Shown here in pieces: positions 1-8,271 of a DNA stretch of 24,048 nucleotides. Source of the stretch: Auxenochlorella pyrenoidosa (Eukaryota > Chlorophyta > Trebouxiophyceae > Chlorellales > Chlorellaceae). Numbering within the stretch: the first letter of the stretch is position 1; each line of letters opens with the position of its first letter. A program made the translations under genes and the position numbers. Under the pieces are notes generated by a model. It was not told the DNA's origin and searched no databases. It saw only the letters and a program-made list of their open reading frames with translations. The stretch covers positions 136,485-160,532 of the forward strand of contig KQ482063.1 of the NCBI GenBank assembly GCA_001430745.1, read 5' to 3'.

Positions 1-1502
1 CTACATCGCCCTCGCCAACGCCAAGCACACCCTGGCCCTCAGCGGGGTGCCCGTCTTCACGGCCGCCAACAGGCAGGCGGCGTACCGCTTTGTGACGCTG
101 GTGGATGTGCTGTACGAACACAGGTGGGGGTGGGGGGTGGTCAGATGGGTGGGGTGTGGGTGAGGGAGTTGAATGAGGGATCGGGATTGGGGAGCGTACC
201 GCTTTGCGACTGCACAGTCGGCGTCCGTGCATCCGGCTGGGTGCTGGATGGCTGGGCTGGTGGATGTGCTGTACGAGCACAGGTGGGGGTTGGGGGTGGC
301 TTGATGTTGGGTGGTGGTGGGGAGGGTTGCGGAGCGGTCTGCACGGAATGGATGCCTTCAACTGGCATGACGCCACACTCCCGGCCCGCGTCAGCCGGCG
401 TCGCTCGCCAAGCAATGCGGCGCTGAACAACTGGTTTCCCGAAGGCCTATCCCCCTGTGCCCTGCTTCCGCCTCCGGGGCACACTGCACGAGGCGAACGA
501 GGCGCGCCCCATGTGCAGCGTTGAACACGTGCGCCTTTGTGCAACGTTGGACACTTGAGTGAGTCCTGATGCCTTTTAGTCTGCTGCTGCCCTTCTTCAT
601 CGCAGGGTGCGCTTCCTGTGCTCTGCCCAGGCGCTGCCCTTTGAGCTGTTTGAGAACATCCAGACCAACGCAGAGGCGCGGCAGGCGGCGGGGGGCAGCG
701 GCAGCGGCGCCGGCGGGCGCGCGGGGGCCAACTCGGCGTCATCTGTGGTGAGTGGGATAGGGAGGGCCCGCATGCCGGGGCTGCTGTGGGGGTTGCTTCT
801 GGTAGCCTTGAGCGGCCTGCTGAACTGTGCAGCGCCTGTCCATCTGCAGCGCGCTGGCGTGCCACACTCTGCCCTCGGCCGCCCAAGCGCTATGATATGA
901 TCAGTGGCTTGAACAAATCAATCAAGTTTGTGTCAACAATCAAGTTAGAACTTTACTTTATCTACTGTCTGGAATTTGTGATTAATATTCGGTTTGATTT
1001 ATTGATTTATTGATTGATTGATTCGGTTCTGCTTGCCCGCAGGTGGTGGACGACAACCTGGGGTTTGCCAAGGACCGCACCGTCAGCAGGCTGACCGAGA
1101 TGCAGAGCGAGGAGTGAGCGGGGGGCAGGAGGGCAGTGCGCTGCCCGCTGCGGGGTACCTGGCCCGCAGGCGCCTGGCTATGTGGTCCCTGCTGCTGCCG
1201 CGTGCGCAAACGGGGGTTGGGCTCCGCTGTCCTGGCTGCGGCAACAGCCAGCGGCGGGCAGCCAGGGGCACGCGGCGGACAGCAGAAGGGCAGTGAGGCG
1301 GTGAGGCCGACGGGCTGATGCTCCCTGCTTGTGTCGCTGCTGCTGTCGTCCTCACCTGCCTGCCGTTGCGCGACCCCTCTCCGTCGGCAGGTACCTGCGT
1401 GCGCACGCCAAGGCGCATGCGCCCGAGCTTCTGCTGGCGCTGCAGGACGGCAGAAAGAGCGCAGCAGGCGGCGGCAGCGGCAGCATGAATGCGCGGCGAT
1501 GA
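1..1502 (+). CDS. AFG1/LACE1/ZapE-type ATPase, C-terminal part (5' truncated by window edge)
   Basis: Four exons are read: 1-123, 606-747, 1043-1113 and 1391-1502 (TGA at 1500-1502), joined by GT-AG introns in compatible phases. Exon 1 encodes YIALANAKHTLALSGVPVF and RFVTLVDVLYEH. Exon 2 starts RVRFLCSAQ, and exon 3 ends FAKDRTVSRLTEMQSEE, completed by YL from exon 4. These blocks match the C-terminal half of AFG1 (yeast), LACE1 (animals) and ZapE (bacteria), where the SGVP, RFxxLVDxLY and SRLxEMQSxxYL stretches are hallmarks. Known family role: P-loop ATPase tied to mitochondrial membrane-protein quality control. The Walker A and B motifs lie upstream of the window, so ATPase competence cannot be judged. 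A Gly/Ala/Ser-rich insert (GGSGSGAGGRAGANSASS) in exon 2 is typical algal low complexity. No TGTAA was seen just after the stop. The 3' UTR must run into the convergent gene A. Confidence 0.9.
199..283 (+). repeat. Partial duplication of the AFG1 exon end inside intron 1, with a second splice donor
   Basis: The end of exon 1 (about 80-135, from GCGTACCGCTTTG through the donor CACAG|GTGGGGG) recurs at about 199-290. The copy is interrupted by roughly 45 bp after GCGTACCGCTTTGCGAC. It resumes at CTGGTGGATGTGCTGTACGA and keeps its own CACAG|GTGGGGG donor (GT at 283). Using the copied donor would retain in-frame stops, so the first donor is the productive one. Confidence 0.75.
911..1029. mobile_element. 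AT-rich intronic insert with short terminal inverted repeats (MITE-like)
   Basis: A 119-bp AT-rich island sits in AFG1 intron 2 in otherwise GC-rich DNA. It starts GAACAAATCAATCAA. It ends with a sequence whose complement begins GAACCGAATCAATCAATCAA, so the ends form an imperfect terminal inverted repeat of about 15-20 bp. It contains no ORF. A small non-autonomous DNA element or a simple (TTGA)n expansion would fit. No target-site duplication is obvious. Confidence 0.4.
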
Positions 1503-1608
1503 TGTCGGCGGCGGTGGCTGCAGACGCGGGCAGGCTGCTTCGGCTCACAGTTGCAACATCTGCGCACACTGCCTTGCTCTCTGTGGCACTCGCACACACC
1601 TGTTCATG

Positions 1609-1613
1609 TTACA
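1609..1613 (-). terminator. Poly(A) signal TGTAA of gene A
   Basis: The minus strand reads TGTAA here, about 690 nt after the gene A stop codon at 2301. The same motif in the same local context (TTCATGTTACAG on the plus strand) recurs in unit B, and a close match (GTGCATGTTACAG) in unit C. That supports minus-strand transcription of the array. It lies only about 107 bp past the AFG1 stop codon. Confidence 0.7.
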
Positions 1614-1783
1614 GCACACAGGTGCAGGAGATGCTGCGGCGATGCGCCACACAAAGCTGGGTGCAGGCAGGGACGGCGTGTTCGAGGGGAATGCAAACAG
1701 AGGCATGGAGAGACACGTACGTGTGCAGTGCAAAAGCATCAGGTACATGCCACATCCCTGGCGCTAGGCGGGCAGAGTGCAGT

Positions 1784-2143
1784 GGGCTAGCAGGTCTGAG
1801 GGCTGCGGGCAGTGTTGGGGAATACCAGGTACACAGATGTCAGGCGGTTTGCAAAAGATGGGAAGCCTGGCCTTGCAGAAAGACGAGAACGGCAAGCTGC
1901 AGTGGCTATCTGAAAGGCAGCTGGAGCAAAGGAAAGGCAGGGTGGTACAGAGGGCACACAGTGCGGGGCAAGGCGGCGACAGTGCTGCTGCCTGCAGGGC
2001 AGAACCTGTGCACCCTGCAGGCAGCAGCAGCTTGCCGTTCTCGTCTTTCTGCTAGGCCAGGCTTCCCATCTTTTGCAAACCGCCTGACATCTGTGTACCT
2101 GGCATTCCCCAACACTGCCCGCAGCCCTCAGACCTGCTAGCCC
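1784..2143. repeat. Near-perfect long inverted repeat (foldback) in the 3' UTR of gene A
   Basis: Left arm 1784-1900 and right arm 2027-2143 are reverse complements over 117 bp. By direct reading there are only two mismatches (near 1824 and 1874). The loop is 126 nt (1901-2026). The arms open and close with GGGCTAGCAGGTCTGAGGGC and its complement. The left arm sits in native 3' UTR sequence related to units B and C, so the right arm looks like the added inverted copy. A 33-bp exact direct repeat (1995-2027 and 2153-2185) brackets the right arm. Because it is palindromic, both the gene A transcript and an extended AFG1 3' UTR would carry the hairpin. Confidence 0.93.
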
Positions 2144-2300
2144 TCTTGCACACAGGGCAGAACCTGTGCACCCTGCAGGCAGCAGGGGCCGCCCCCCGCT
2201 GTAAGGGTCTGCATGCTGCTCAGGAGGCGAGCCCGCTGGCAGGCTGGCCAGCTGTTGCTGGGTGGGGCCATGCAGCCCGGCAGCGCCGTCAGCCAGCCGC

Positions 2301-3053
2301 TCATGCGGGGCCGCTGGCAGCCTCCAGGCGCTGCACTGCCTTGGCAATGCCATGCGCCCGCCGGGCCTCGTGCAGGTTGCGCCACAGCCTGCCAAACAGC
2401 GCCAGCAGCAGCAGGTTGCCTGGCACACTGATCGCCTCGCCGACCGCGCGCTGCGTCGCCACTGGCACGCCAAGCAGGCTGAAGGCTGCGCCCAGAGCGG
2501 CCAGGCCCAGGAGCAGCAGGCAGAAGCAGAGGGCCAGCGCCGCGCACCGCCGCAGTCGGCTGTGCACCACGCGGCGCTTGGCCGCCAAAACAGCCGCCGC
2601 CGGCTGCTCGCTGCAGAGGCACGCAGCCTCCTGTGCGTCCATGCGCTCACGCTCAACTGCATTCATGCGCAAAAACAGCAGCACAAAGCCCAGCTGCAGG
2701 GCCTTGATGGCCGACTGCCGGGTCAGCAGCTGGCCAAAGGAGAGGGCAGGCAGCCACTGGGATGCGCCTGCCAGGTGTCTGGGCAGGCCAGCGCCCTGTG
2801 CTGCCGGCTCGCCCAGCGGGGCGCTCGCCTCGCTGGCAGGCTGGCCGCCGCTGCGTGCACTGCTGCTGCTGCTGGCAGCTGCCTCAGCGCTGCGTGCGCT
2901 GCTGATGCTGATGCCGGCGCGATGTGACGGCACGCCCGGCCGGCCGCGTCCGCAGGCCTGGACCGCAGCACGAAGGGGCTGCAAGCGCTGCACGCGGCGC
3001 AGGGTGCCTGCGGTGCTGCAGCAGGGCGCTGCGGCGATGCCTGGGCACGCCAT
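2301..3053 (-). CDS. Array-1 gene A: putative organelle-targeted multi-pass membrane protein
   Basis: A 250-aa frame starts at ATG 3053, two bases after a CTGCAG|GC splice acceptor (exon begins 3055) that recurs in genes B and C. The stop codon is TGA at 2301-2303. Residues 1-60 are rich in Ala, Arg and Ser with no acidic run, which resembles a transit peptide. A Ser/Ala/Gly linker follows at about 55-95. Hydrophobic segments lie near residues 99-130, 170-193 and 208-223. The protein ends in a conserved basic helix, RRAHGIAKAVQRLEAASGPA. The 3' UTR is about 690 nt to TGTAA and contains the long foldback. A probable noncoding 5' exon ends at the donor at 3648/3647. Function is unknown, and I recognise no domain. 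Support is three paralogs with matching start, stop, splice and poly(A) positions. Compared with B and C, part of the 5' intron is missing. Confidence 0.6.
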   Translation of the reverse strand: MACPGIAAAPCCSTAGTLRRVQRLQPLRAAVQACGRGRPGVPSHRAGISISSARSAEAAASSSSSARSGGQPASEASAPLGEPAAQGAGLPRHLAGASQWLPALSFGQLLTRQSAIKALQLGFVLLFLRMNAVERERMDAQEAACLCSEQPAAAVLAAKRRVVHSRLRRCAALALCFCLLLLGLAALGAAFSLLGVPVATQRAVGEAISVPGNLLLLALFGRLWRNLHEARRAHGIAKAVQRLEAASGPA

Positions 3054-3646
3054 GCCTGCAGCGGGTGGTGAGTGGTGGGTGGTGGGTGGGGTGGGGTGGC
3101 AGACAGGAGCAGCAGAGCCCGATAGCGAGTGGAGCTACTTTTGCTCCTGATTGAGAGCTGGATTGGTCATCTGGGGCCCAGGAGGAGGGTCTGAGACCGG
3201 CAGCAAAGGGCCTGCCCGGCTGCTGGGTGCTGCTGCGTAAGTGATTGCCCAGGCAGCGAGAACCATCAGCGCCCCCTGACAGCAGCCTGCAGGGCAGGCC
3301 AAACCCTGCGGCCCCCCATGCCAGCTGCGCAGCTGCAATTAGCTGCAAAGCAACGACGCCCCGCCCTGCGGCCCACCTTGCAGGCTGGGCTCCCGCAAGC
3401 CCTCTGCCGTTGGATGGGCAACGATTCAAAAGGCGGTGCACCGGCCTTCACAGACGTTCTGCGGCAGGAACGGCAGCAGAGAGAGCAAGGCTGTTATTGC
3501 CCTTGCAGCAGTGGTGGCGGGCAGAGCGGTGCCGCCAGCGGCTTTCCCGCCGCCCTGCAGCCATCACCCCGGGCGCCCAGTAGCTGCTGTTCCTACGTAC
3601 AACACCTGCAGTGCGCTCAGCTGGGCCGGAGCCCGCAGGCAACTCA

Positions 3647-3880
3647 CCTCCAGAGTCGGCGCAATGTGCGGGGTGATGATCAGGCCCAGGCGGTGGTATG
3701 GTGGGGACTGTATGGAGGTGTGATGCGGGTGGAGGAGCGATCAGAGCAGAATGGGCATGCCGAGGGAGCGCGGAGCTCAAATGGAGGGGCGCCTCGTGCT
3801 GTGCCTGGCAGCAGTGCCTGCCGCATGCAGGAGCCCGCCCGCTTGAACGTGCATCTAGTAGCTATCGGGTACAATCGACG
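3647..3880 (-). promoter_or_regulatory. 5' exon and upstream region of gene A with a conserved splice donor
   Basis: On the minus strand, sequence from about 3880 down to the donor at 3648|3647 (GAG|GTGAGTTGCCTGC) is repeated at about 6760-6528, 9520-9290 and 11325-11123. It includes the conserved stretch GGGCCTGATCATCACCCCGC. A, B and C keep a frame here (PPPGPDHHPA in A and B, PPGPDHHPA in C) that could join the ATG exon in phase. No shared upstream ATG exists, so I read it as a 5' UTR exon. Confidence 0.45.
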
Positions 3881-4056
3881 GCGGCGGCAGAGGCGGCGGC
3901 AGGGGCGGCGGCAGCGATGACGCTATGTAGACAGGCGGCGGCGGCTTGCAGCCACGCGCAGGCAGCTTCGCCCTGCCCCTGATCTGTTTGGCTCCCCGTT
4001 GCAACATCTGCAAACGCTGGCTTGCTCTCTCCAGCAGTCACGGTCATATGTTCATG

Positions 4057-4061
4057 TTACA
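4057..4061 (-). terminator. Poly(A) signal TGTAA of gene B
   Basis: TGTAA on the minus strand lies about 670 nt past the gene B stop codon, in the same context as the gene A signal (CATGTTACAG on the plus strand). Confidence 0.7.
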
Positions 4062-4731
4062 GAAGTCAGGCGCAGCAGATGCCACGGCGAGGCGTCACAC
4101 AGACGTGGATGCGGCGGGCACGGCACCTGCACTGCAGGCAGCACAAGGAAAACGCGTACAGAGGCATGGGGAGGCACGCAGTGTAAGTGCGCGCTTCAAA
4201 AGCATCAAGAACGTGCCGCCGCGCGGTGCCAGGAGGTCAGAGAGCGGCGGGCCGACAGCTTTGGAAAAGATCTACTCGGGCAGTTCAGGGTGGAGGGGCA
4301 TCCGCAGAGGGGCACTGCCTAACCCGCATGCATGCTGATCTTTGAGACGAAAAGAGTGAACTACGGGTGGCGGAGGGAGAAAAGGTCAGGTACAAGGATG
4401 GCAGGCAGCTTGCAGATGATGAGGAGCCTGGCCGGTACACAGGCCTGGCCGGGACACAGGCTCCACTTAGCTCCACCGCCCGGACACACATCGGAACGAA
4501 GGCAGGCTGCAGAAGCTACCTGAAGGGCCAGGGGAGAAAGTGAGGAAGAAGGGCGGTACACATTGCGTGCTGCTGCTGCTGCTGCCTGGACGGGCGCTGG
4601 TCCTGCCGGGCAGCTGGCAGGAGTCACATCCGGCCGGCAGGGTGTGCACAAATCTCAGGTGAGTGAGGCGTGCCCGCTGGCTGGCTGTTGCTGGGGCGGG
4701 CATGCAGCCGGCACCACAGCCAGCCAGCCAC

Positions 4732-5586
4732 TCATGCAGGGCTGCTGGCGGCCGCGATGCGCTCCGCGGCCTTGGCGATGCCGCGCGCCCGGCAGGCCTC
4801 GCGCATGTTTTGCAGCAGCGCGCAGAACAGCACCAGCAGGAGCGCGGCGGGCACGGCGGCGACCTCGCCGATCGGGCCCTCTGCCGCCTCTGGCACTCCC
4901 AGCAGGGTGCATGCAGTGGCCAGCGTGAGTGACTCGCGCATCGGCTCTGGCACCCCCAGCTGGGCGCAGACAACGGCCGAGGTGGCCCAGCCCAGGGCCA
5001 CCAGGAAGAGGCCGAGGCCCAGCGCTGCGCACGCAGCCAGGCGCCGGTACATCTCGCTGTACTGCGCCGCCACAACAGCTTCCGGCGGCTTCCGGCGGCA
5101 CTCGAGGCGCGCTGCTTCTTCTTCAAGCTGGCTGAATAGCGCTGCAAACAGCCGCCACGTCAGCACCGACGCCAGCAGCAGCGCGCACATCGCCGCTGCG
5201 TTGGCGGCCGACTGCCCCACCAGCAGCTGGCAAAAGAAGACGGCAGGAAGCCACTTAACCGCGCCTGCCAGGCAGCTGCGCAGGCCAGCTCCCAGTGCCG
5301 CCTGCTCGCCCGGCGGGGGGCCTGCCTGCCTGGCGGGCTGGCTGGCGGGCTGGGTGCTGCTGCTGGTGTGTGCGCTGCTGCCGCCGTCCGCACTGCTGCT
5401 GCTGGCAGCCACCACAGCCCTGCGCGCGCCGCTGCCACTGCTGCTGCAGCTGCGCAGTGATGCCACGCCCAGTCGGCTGCGGCCGCAGGCCACGACCGCC
5501 GCACGAAGCGGCGGGAGGCGCTGCAGGCAGCGCAGGGTGCCAGCGGTGCCGCCGCAGGGTGCTGCTGTGATGCCTGCGCACATCAT
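4732..5586 (-). CDS. Array-1 gene B: putative organelle-targeted multi-pass membrane protein
   Basis: The ATG exon begins at 5588 after CCCGCTGCAG|GC and encodes 284 aa (MMCAGITAAPCGGTAGTL...), ending RGIAKAAERIAAASSPA then TGA. It aligns with genes A and C throughout. It has a transit-like N-terminus, a Ser/Gly/Ala linker, three or four hydrophobic segments (for example KWLPAVFFCQLLVGQSA and LGLGLFLVALGWATSAVV) and the same C-terminal basic helix. It is about 34 residues longer than A or C. Part of the excess is an internal repeat in which the LGVPE motif occurs twice (plus-strand repeats at 4888-4906 and 4945-4963). The 3' UTR is about 670 nt to TGTAA. The probable 5' exon ends at the donor 6528/6527. 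Function is unknown. Confidence 0.6.
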   Translation of the reverse strand: MMCAGITAAPCGGTAGTLRCLQRLPPLRAAVVACGRSRLGVASLRSCSSSGSGARRAVVAASSSSADGGSSAHTSSSTQPASQPARQAGPPPGEQAALGAGLRSCLAGAVKWLPAVFFCQLLVGQSAANAAAMCALLLASVLTWRLFAALFSQLEEEAARLECRRKPPEAVVAAQYSEMYRRLAACAALGLGLFLVALGWATSAVVCAQLGVPEPMRESLTLATACTLLGVPEAAEGPIGEVAAVPAALLLVLFCALLQNMREACRARGIAKAAERIAAASSPA

Positions 5587-6941
5587 GCCTGCAGCGGGTG
5601 GGGGCGCAGGTCTGTAGATGGGCAAGCCATCCTAAGCCAGGATCCCTGGGCCAGTCGGGCCCACCACCACCAGCAGGGGGCCACCATTGCTGAATGGGCG
5701 GTCACTCACGCTGCAGCACCCAGCTGTCGTCCAGGCCCTTTGCTGCTGGTCCCACACCCACCTGCTTGGCCTACGATGGCCGATCCAGCTCTGAGACCGG
5801 AGCAGCAGAGCCCAGCAGCAGGTGGAGGTAACCTGTGGGGCCGGCGGGACAGTGGGGAGAGCGACTGCATGGGTCAGCAGCACCAGCAGCAAGATGTGCG
5901 CTGTGCTTGCAAAAATGCAGTGAGCATGCGCAGCGGTTCCAAGATGTCAGTTGCACGAGGGCAGCGCGGGGGGCAGGGGTCAGTCAAGCGTGCGGACTCC
6001 TCGGGACGGCTGCAGACGGGCGGGCGCACGCCGCGCCCGCTGCCAGCACAAAGCCATGCAGGCTCTGGGAGTGCTGAGCTGCTGGGCCTGCCAGGCTCTA
6101 GACGACTTGCGCGCATATTTCAGGCCTTCAAGAGCCCGGGAACCGGCAGCGCCCCTGACAGCAGCTCGCGGGGGGGCCCAGACCCTGCAACCCCTATTGC
6201 CAGCGGCACTTGAGCGGCGCAGCTGCTATGCAACAATGCCCGGTGCCGCACCTTGTAGGCTCGGCTCCCGCGAGACCTCTGCCCTCCGACGGGGAGTGGC
6301 CAAAGGTGGTGTGCAGGCCTGGACAGGTGTTCCATGGCAGGGTGGGCAGCAGAGAGGGTGAGAGTCTGGTTGCTACTGAGGCAGCGGTGGCGGGCACGGC
6401 GGTGCCGCCAGAGCCGAGTGGATTTCTCGCCACCCTGCAGCCAGCCCCCAGGGCTCCAAGGAGCTTCTGTACCTACGTGCGCCGCCTGCAGGGCTCTCGG
6501 CTGGCCCAGAGCGGGCAGGAAACTCACCTCCAGAGCCGGCGCGAGGTGCGGGGTGGTGATCGGGCCCAGGTGGTGGTCCGGCAGGGACTGTATGGAGGTG
6601 TGATGCGGTAGAGGAGCGCGATCAGAGCAGGATAGGCGTGCCGAGGGAGCGCAGAGCTCAAATAGAGGGGCGCTCGTGCTGTGCTTGGCAGCAGCGCCTG
6701 CCGCATGCAGGAGCCCGCTTGAACGTGCATTTAGTGGCTATCGGGCACGTTGGGGCTCGGCGGTGGTGGCGGCAGAGGCGGCGGCATGAGCTGCGGCAAC
6801 GGTGGGTGCGGTGATGGCGCTGCCGGCAGCGGCTCGCAGCCACGCGCACGCTGCTTCGCTCTGTCCCTGATCGGTTTGGCTCCCAAGTGCACATGATCGC
6901 GCTGCCTCGCCCTCTCCGGCAGTCACGCACATCTGTGCATG

Positions 6942-6946
6942 TTACA
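6942..6946 (-). terminator. Poly(A) signal TGTAA of gene C
   Basis: TGTAA on the minus strand lies about 575 nt past the gene C stop codon, again in the context CATGTTACAG on the plus strand. Confidence 0.7.
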
Positions 6947-7518
6947 GCGCACAGGTGCAGGAGATGCTACGGGCACGGCGTGTGCAAGGAGAACGGGTAA
7001 AGAGGCATGGAGAGACACGTACATGTGCAGTGCAAAAGCATCAGGTACATGCCACATACCTGGCGCTAGGAGGGCAGAGTAAGGCAGGCTGACAGGTCTG
7101 AAAGGGAGCTACTCGGGCAGTGTGGGGTGGAGGGGCAGGAAGTCATTGCCTGTATGGCTCGCTTGCTGAATGCCGAGGCAAAGGCAGACAGGTGCTGGCG
7201 GTGCAGGGACGAGTGAGGGAGACAGGTGGCAGGCAGCCTGGAAAAGCTGGCCTGGAAACATGAGGAGCGCAGGGTGAAGTGGCTATCTCAAGGCGGGATG
7301 AAGCAAGGGGAGGACAGGGCAGTGCACAGTGCGGGCCGCGATGGCTGCAGTGTTGCTGCTTGGAAGGGTGCTGGTTTTGCCCGCAGCCGGCAGCCAGCAG
7401 GTGCTATGCCCGGCTGGGAGGGTGTGCGCAGCACTCAAGCGAGGCCTGCCTTCTGGCAGGCTGGCCAGCTGTTTGCTGGAGGGGGCCGCTGGGCCCGGCA
7501 GCGCCATCAGCCAGCGGC

Positions 7519-8271
7519 TCACGCGGGGCTGCTGGCCGCCGCGATGCGCTCCGCGGCGTGGGCGATGCCGCGCGCCCACCAGGCCTCCTGCAGGTTGAAC
7601 AGCAGCAGGCCAAGCGGCGCCAGCAGGGGTGCTGCCTCCGCGAAGGCCATCTCGTCCACAGCGCCGTGCGCCGCCTCTGGCACGCCCAGCGGGGGGCAGA
7701 CGGAGGCCACAGCGGCACAGCCCAGGGCCAGCAGGCAGAGCCAGAAGGCCAGCACCGCGCACCGCCTCAGCCGGCTGTGCACCTCCTTGCGCTGCACCGC
7801 CGCCACAGCTACCGCCGGCTGCTCGCGGCACTTGAGCAGCGCGGATTCTTGGGCCAGCTGCCTGTACACGGCAGCACCCAGCCACCATGCCAGCCGCATG
7901 GTCAGCAGCAGCGCGACCGTCAGCACGGCCTTGATGGCCGACTGTTGCGCCAGCAGCTGGCAAAACAGGAGGGCAGGAACCCAGCGCATGGCGGCTGCCA
8001 GGTAGCTGCGCAGGCCAGCGCCCTGTGCTGCCGGCTCGCCCAGCGGGGCGCCCGCCGCGCTGGCAGGCTCGCCGCCGCTGTGCGCGCTGCTGCTGCTGCT
8101 GGCAGCTGCCTCAGCGCTGCGTGCGCTGCTGATGCTGATGCTGGCGCGCCGTGATGACACGCCCAGCCAGCCGCGTCCGCAGGCCTGGACCGCCGCTTGA
8201 AGGGGCGGAAGGCGGGGGCACAGGGTGCTCGCAGTGCGGCAGCTGGGGGTTGCGGCGATGCCTGCGCGCAT
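7519..8271 (-). CDS. Array-1 gene C: putative organelle-targeted multi-pass membrane protein
   Basis: The 250-aa frame from ATG 8271 (MRAGIAATPSCRTASTL...) ends RGIAHAAERIAAASSPA and TGA at 7519-7521, the same length as gene A. The exon starts at 8276 behind a strong pyrimidine tract and CTCTGCAG|GC. Hydrophobic segments include MRWVPALLFCQLLAQQSA, VLTVALLLTMRLAWWLGAAV, VLAFWLCLLALGCAAVASV and AAPLLAPLGLLLFNL, so three or four membrane spans are likely. The probable 5' exon ends at the donor 9290/9289. Only in this copy does the same frame stay open through the upstream intron to an ATG at 8886 (MRASRAEPGR...) or 8901, so an unspliced product of up to 460 aa is possible. Function is unknown. 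Confidence 0.6.
   Translation of the reverse strand: MRAGIAATPSCRTASTLCPRLPPLQAAVQACGRGWLGVSSRRASISISSARSAEAAASSSSSAHSGGEPASAAGAPLGEPAAQGAGLRSYLAAAMRWVPALLFCQLLAQQSAIKAVLTVALLLTMRLAWWLGAAVYRQLAQESALLKCREQPAVAVAAVQRKEVHSRLRRCAVLAFWLCLLALGCAAVASVCPPLGVPEAAHGAVDEMAFAEAAPLLAPLGLLLFNLQEAWWARGIAHAAERIAAASSPA

Noticed and set aside
1331..2140. Plus-strand 269-aa ORF and a minus-strand ORF at 1787-2662 that end in the same peptide
   Set aside because: Their matching ends come from the inverted repeat, which translates alike on both strands. They are not two related proteins.
2146..3150. Long plus-strand ORFs over the array-1 units (also 4670-5617 and 7279-8154)
   Set aside because: They are GC-driven shadows. 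The minus strand has the shared ATG exons, splice sites, hydrophobic segments and TGTAA signals.
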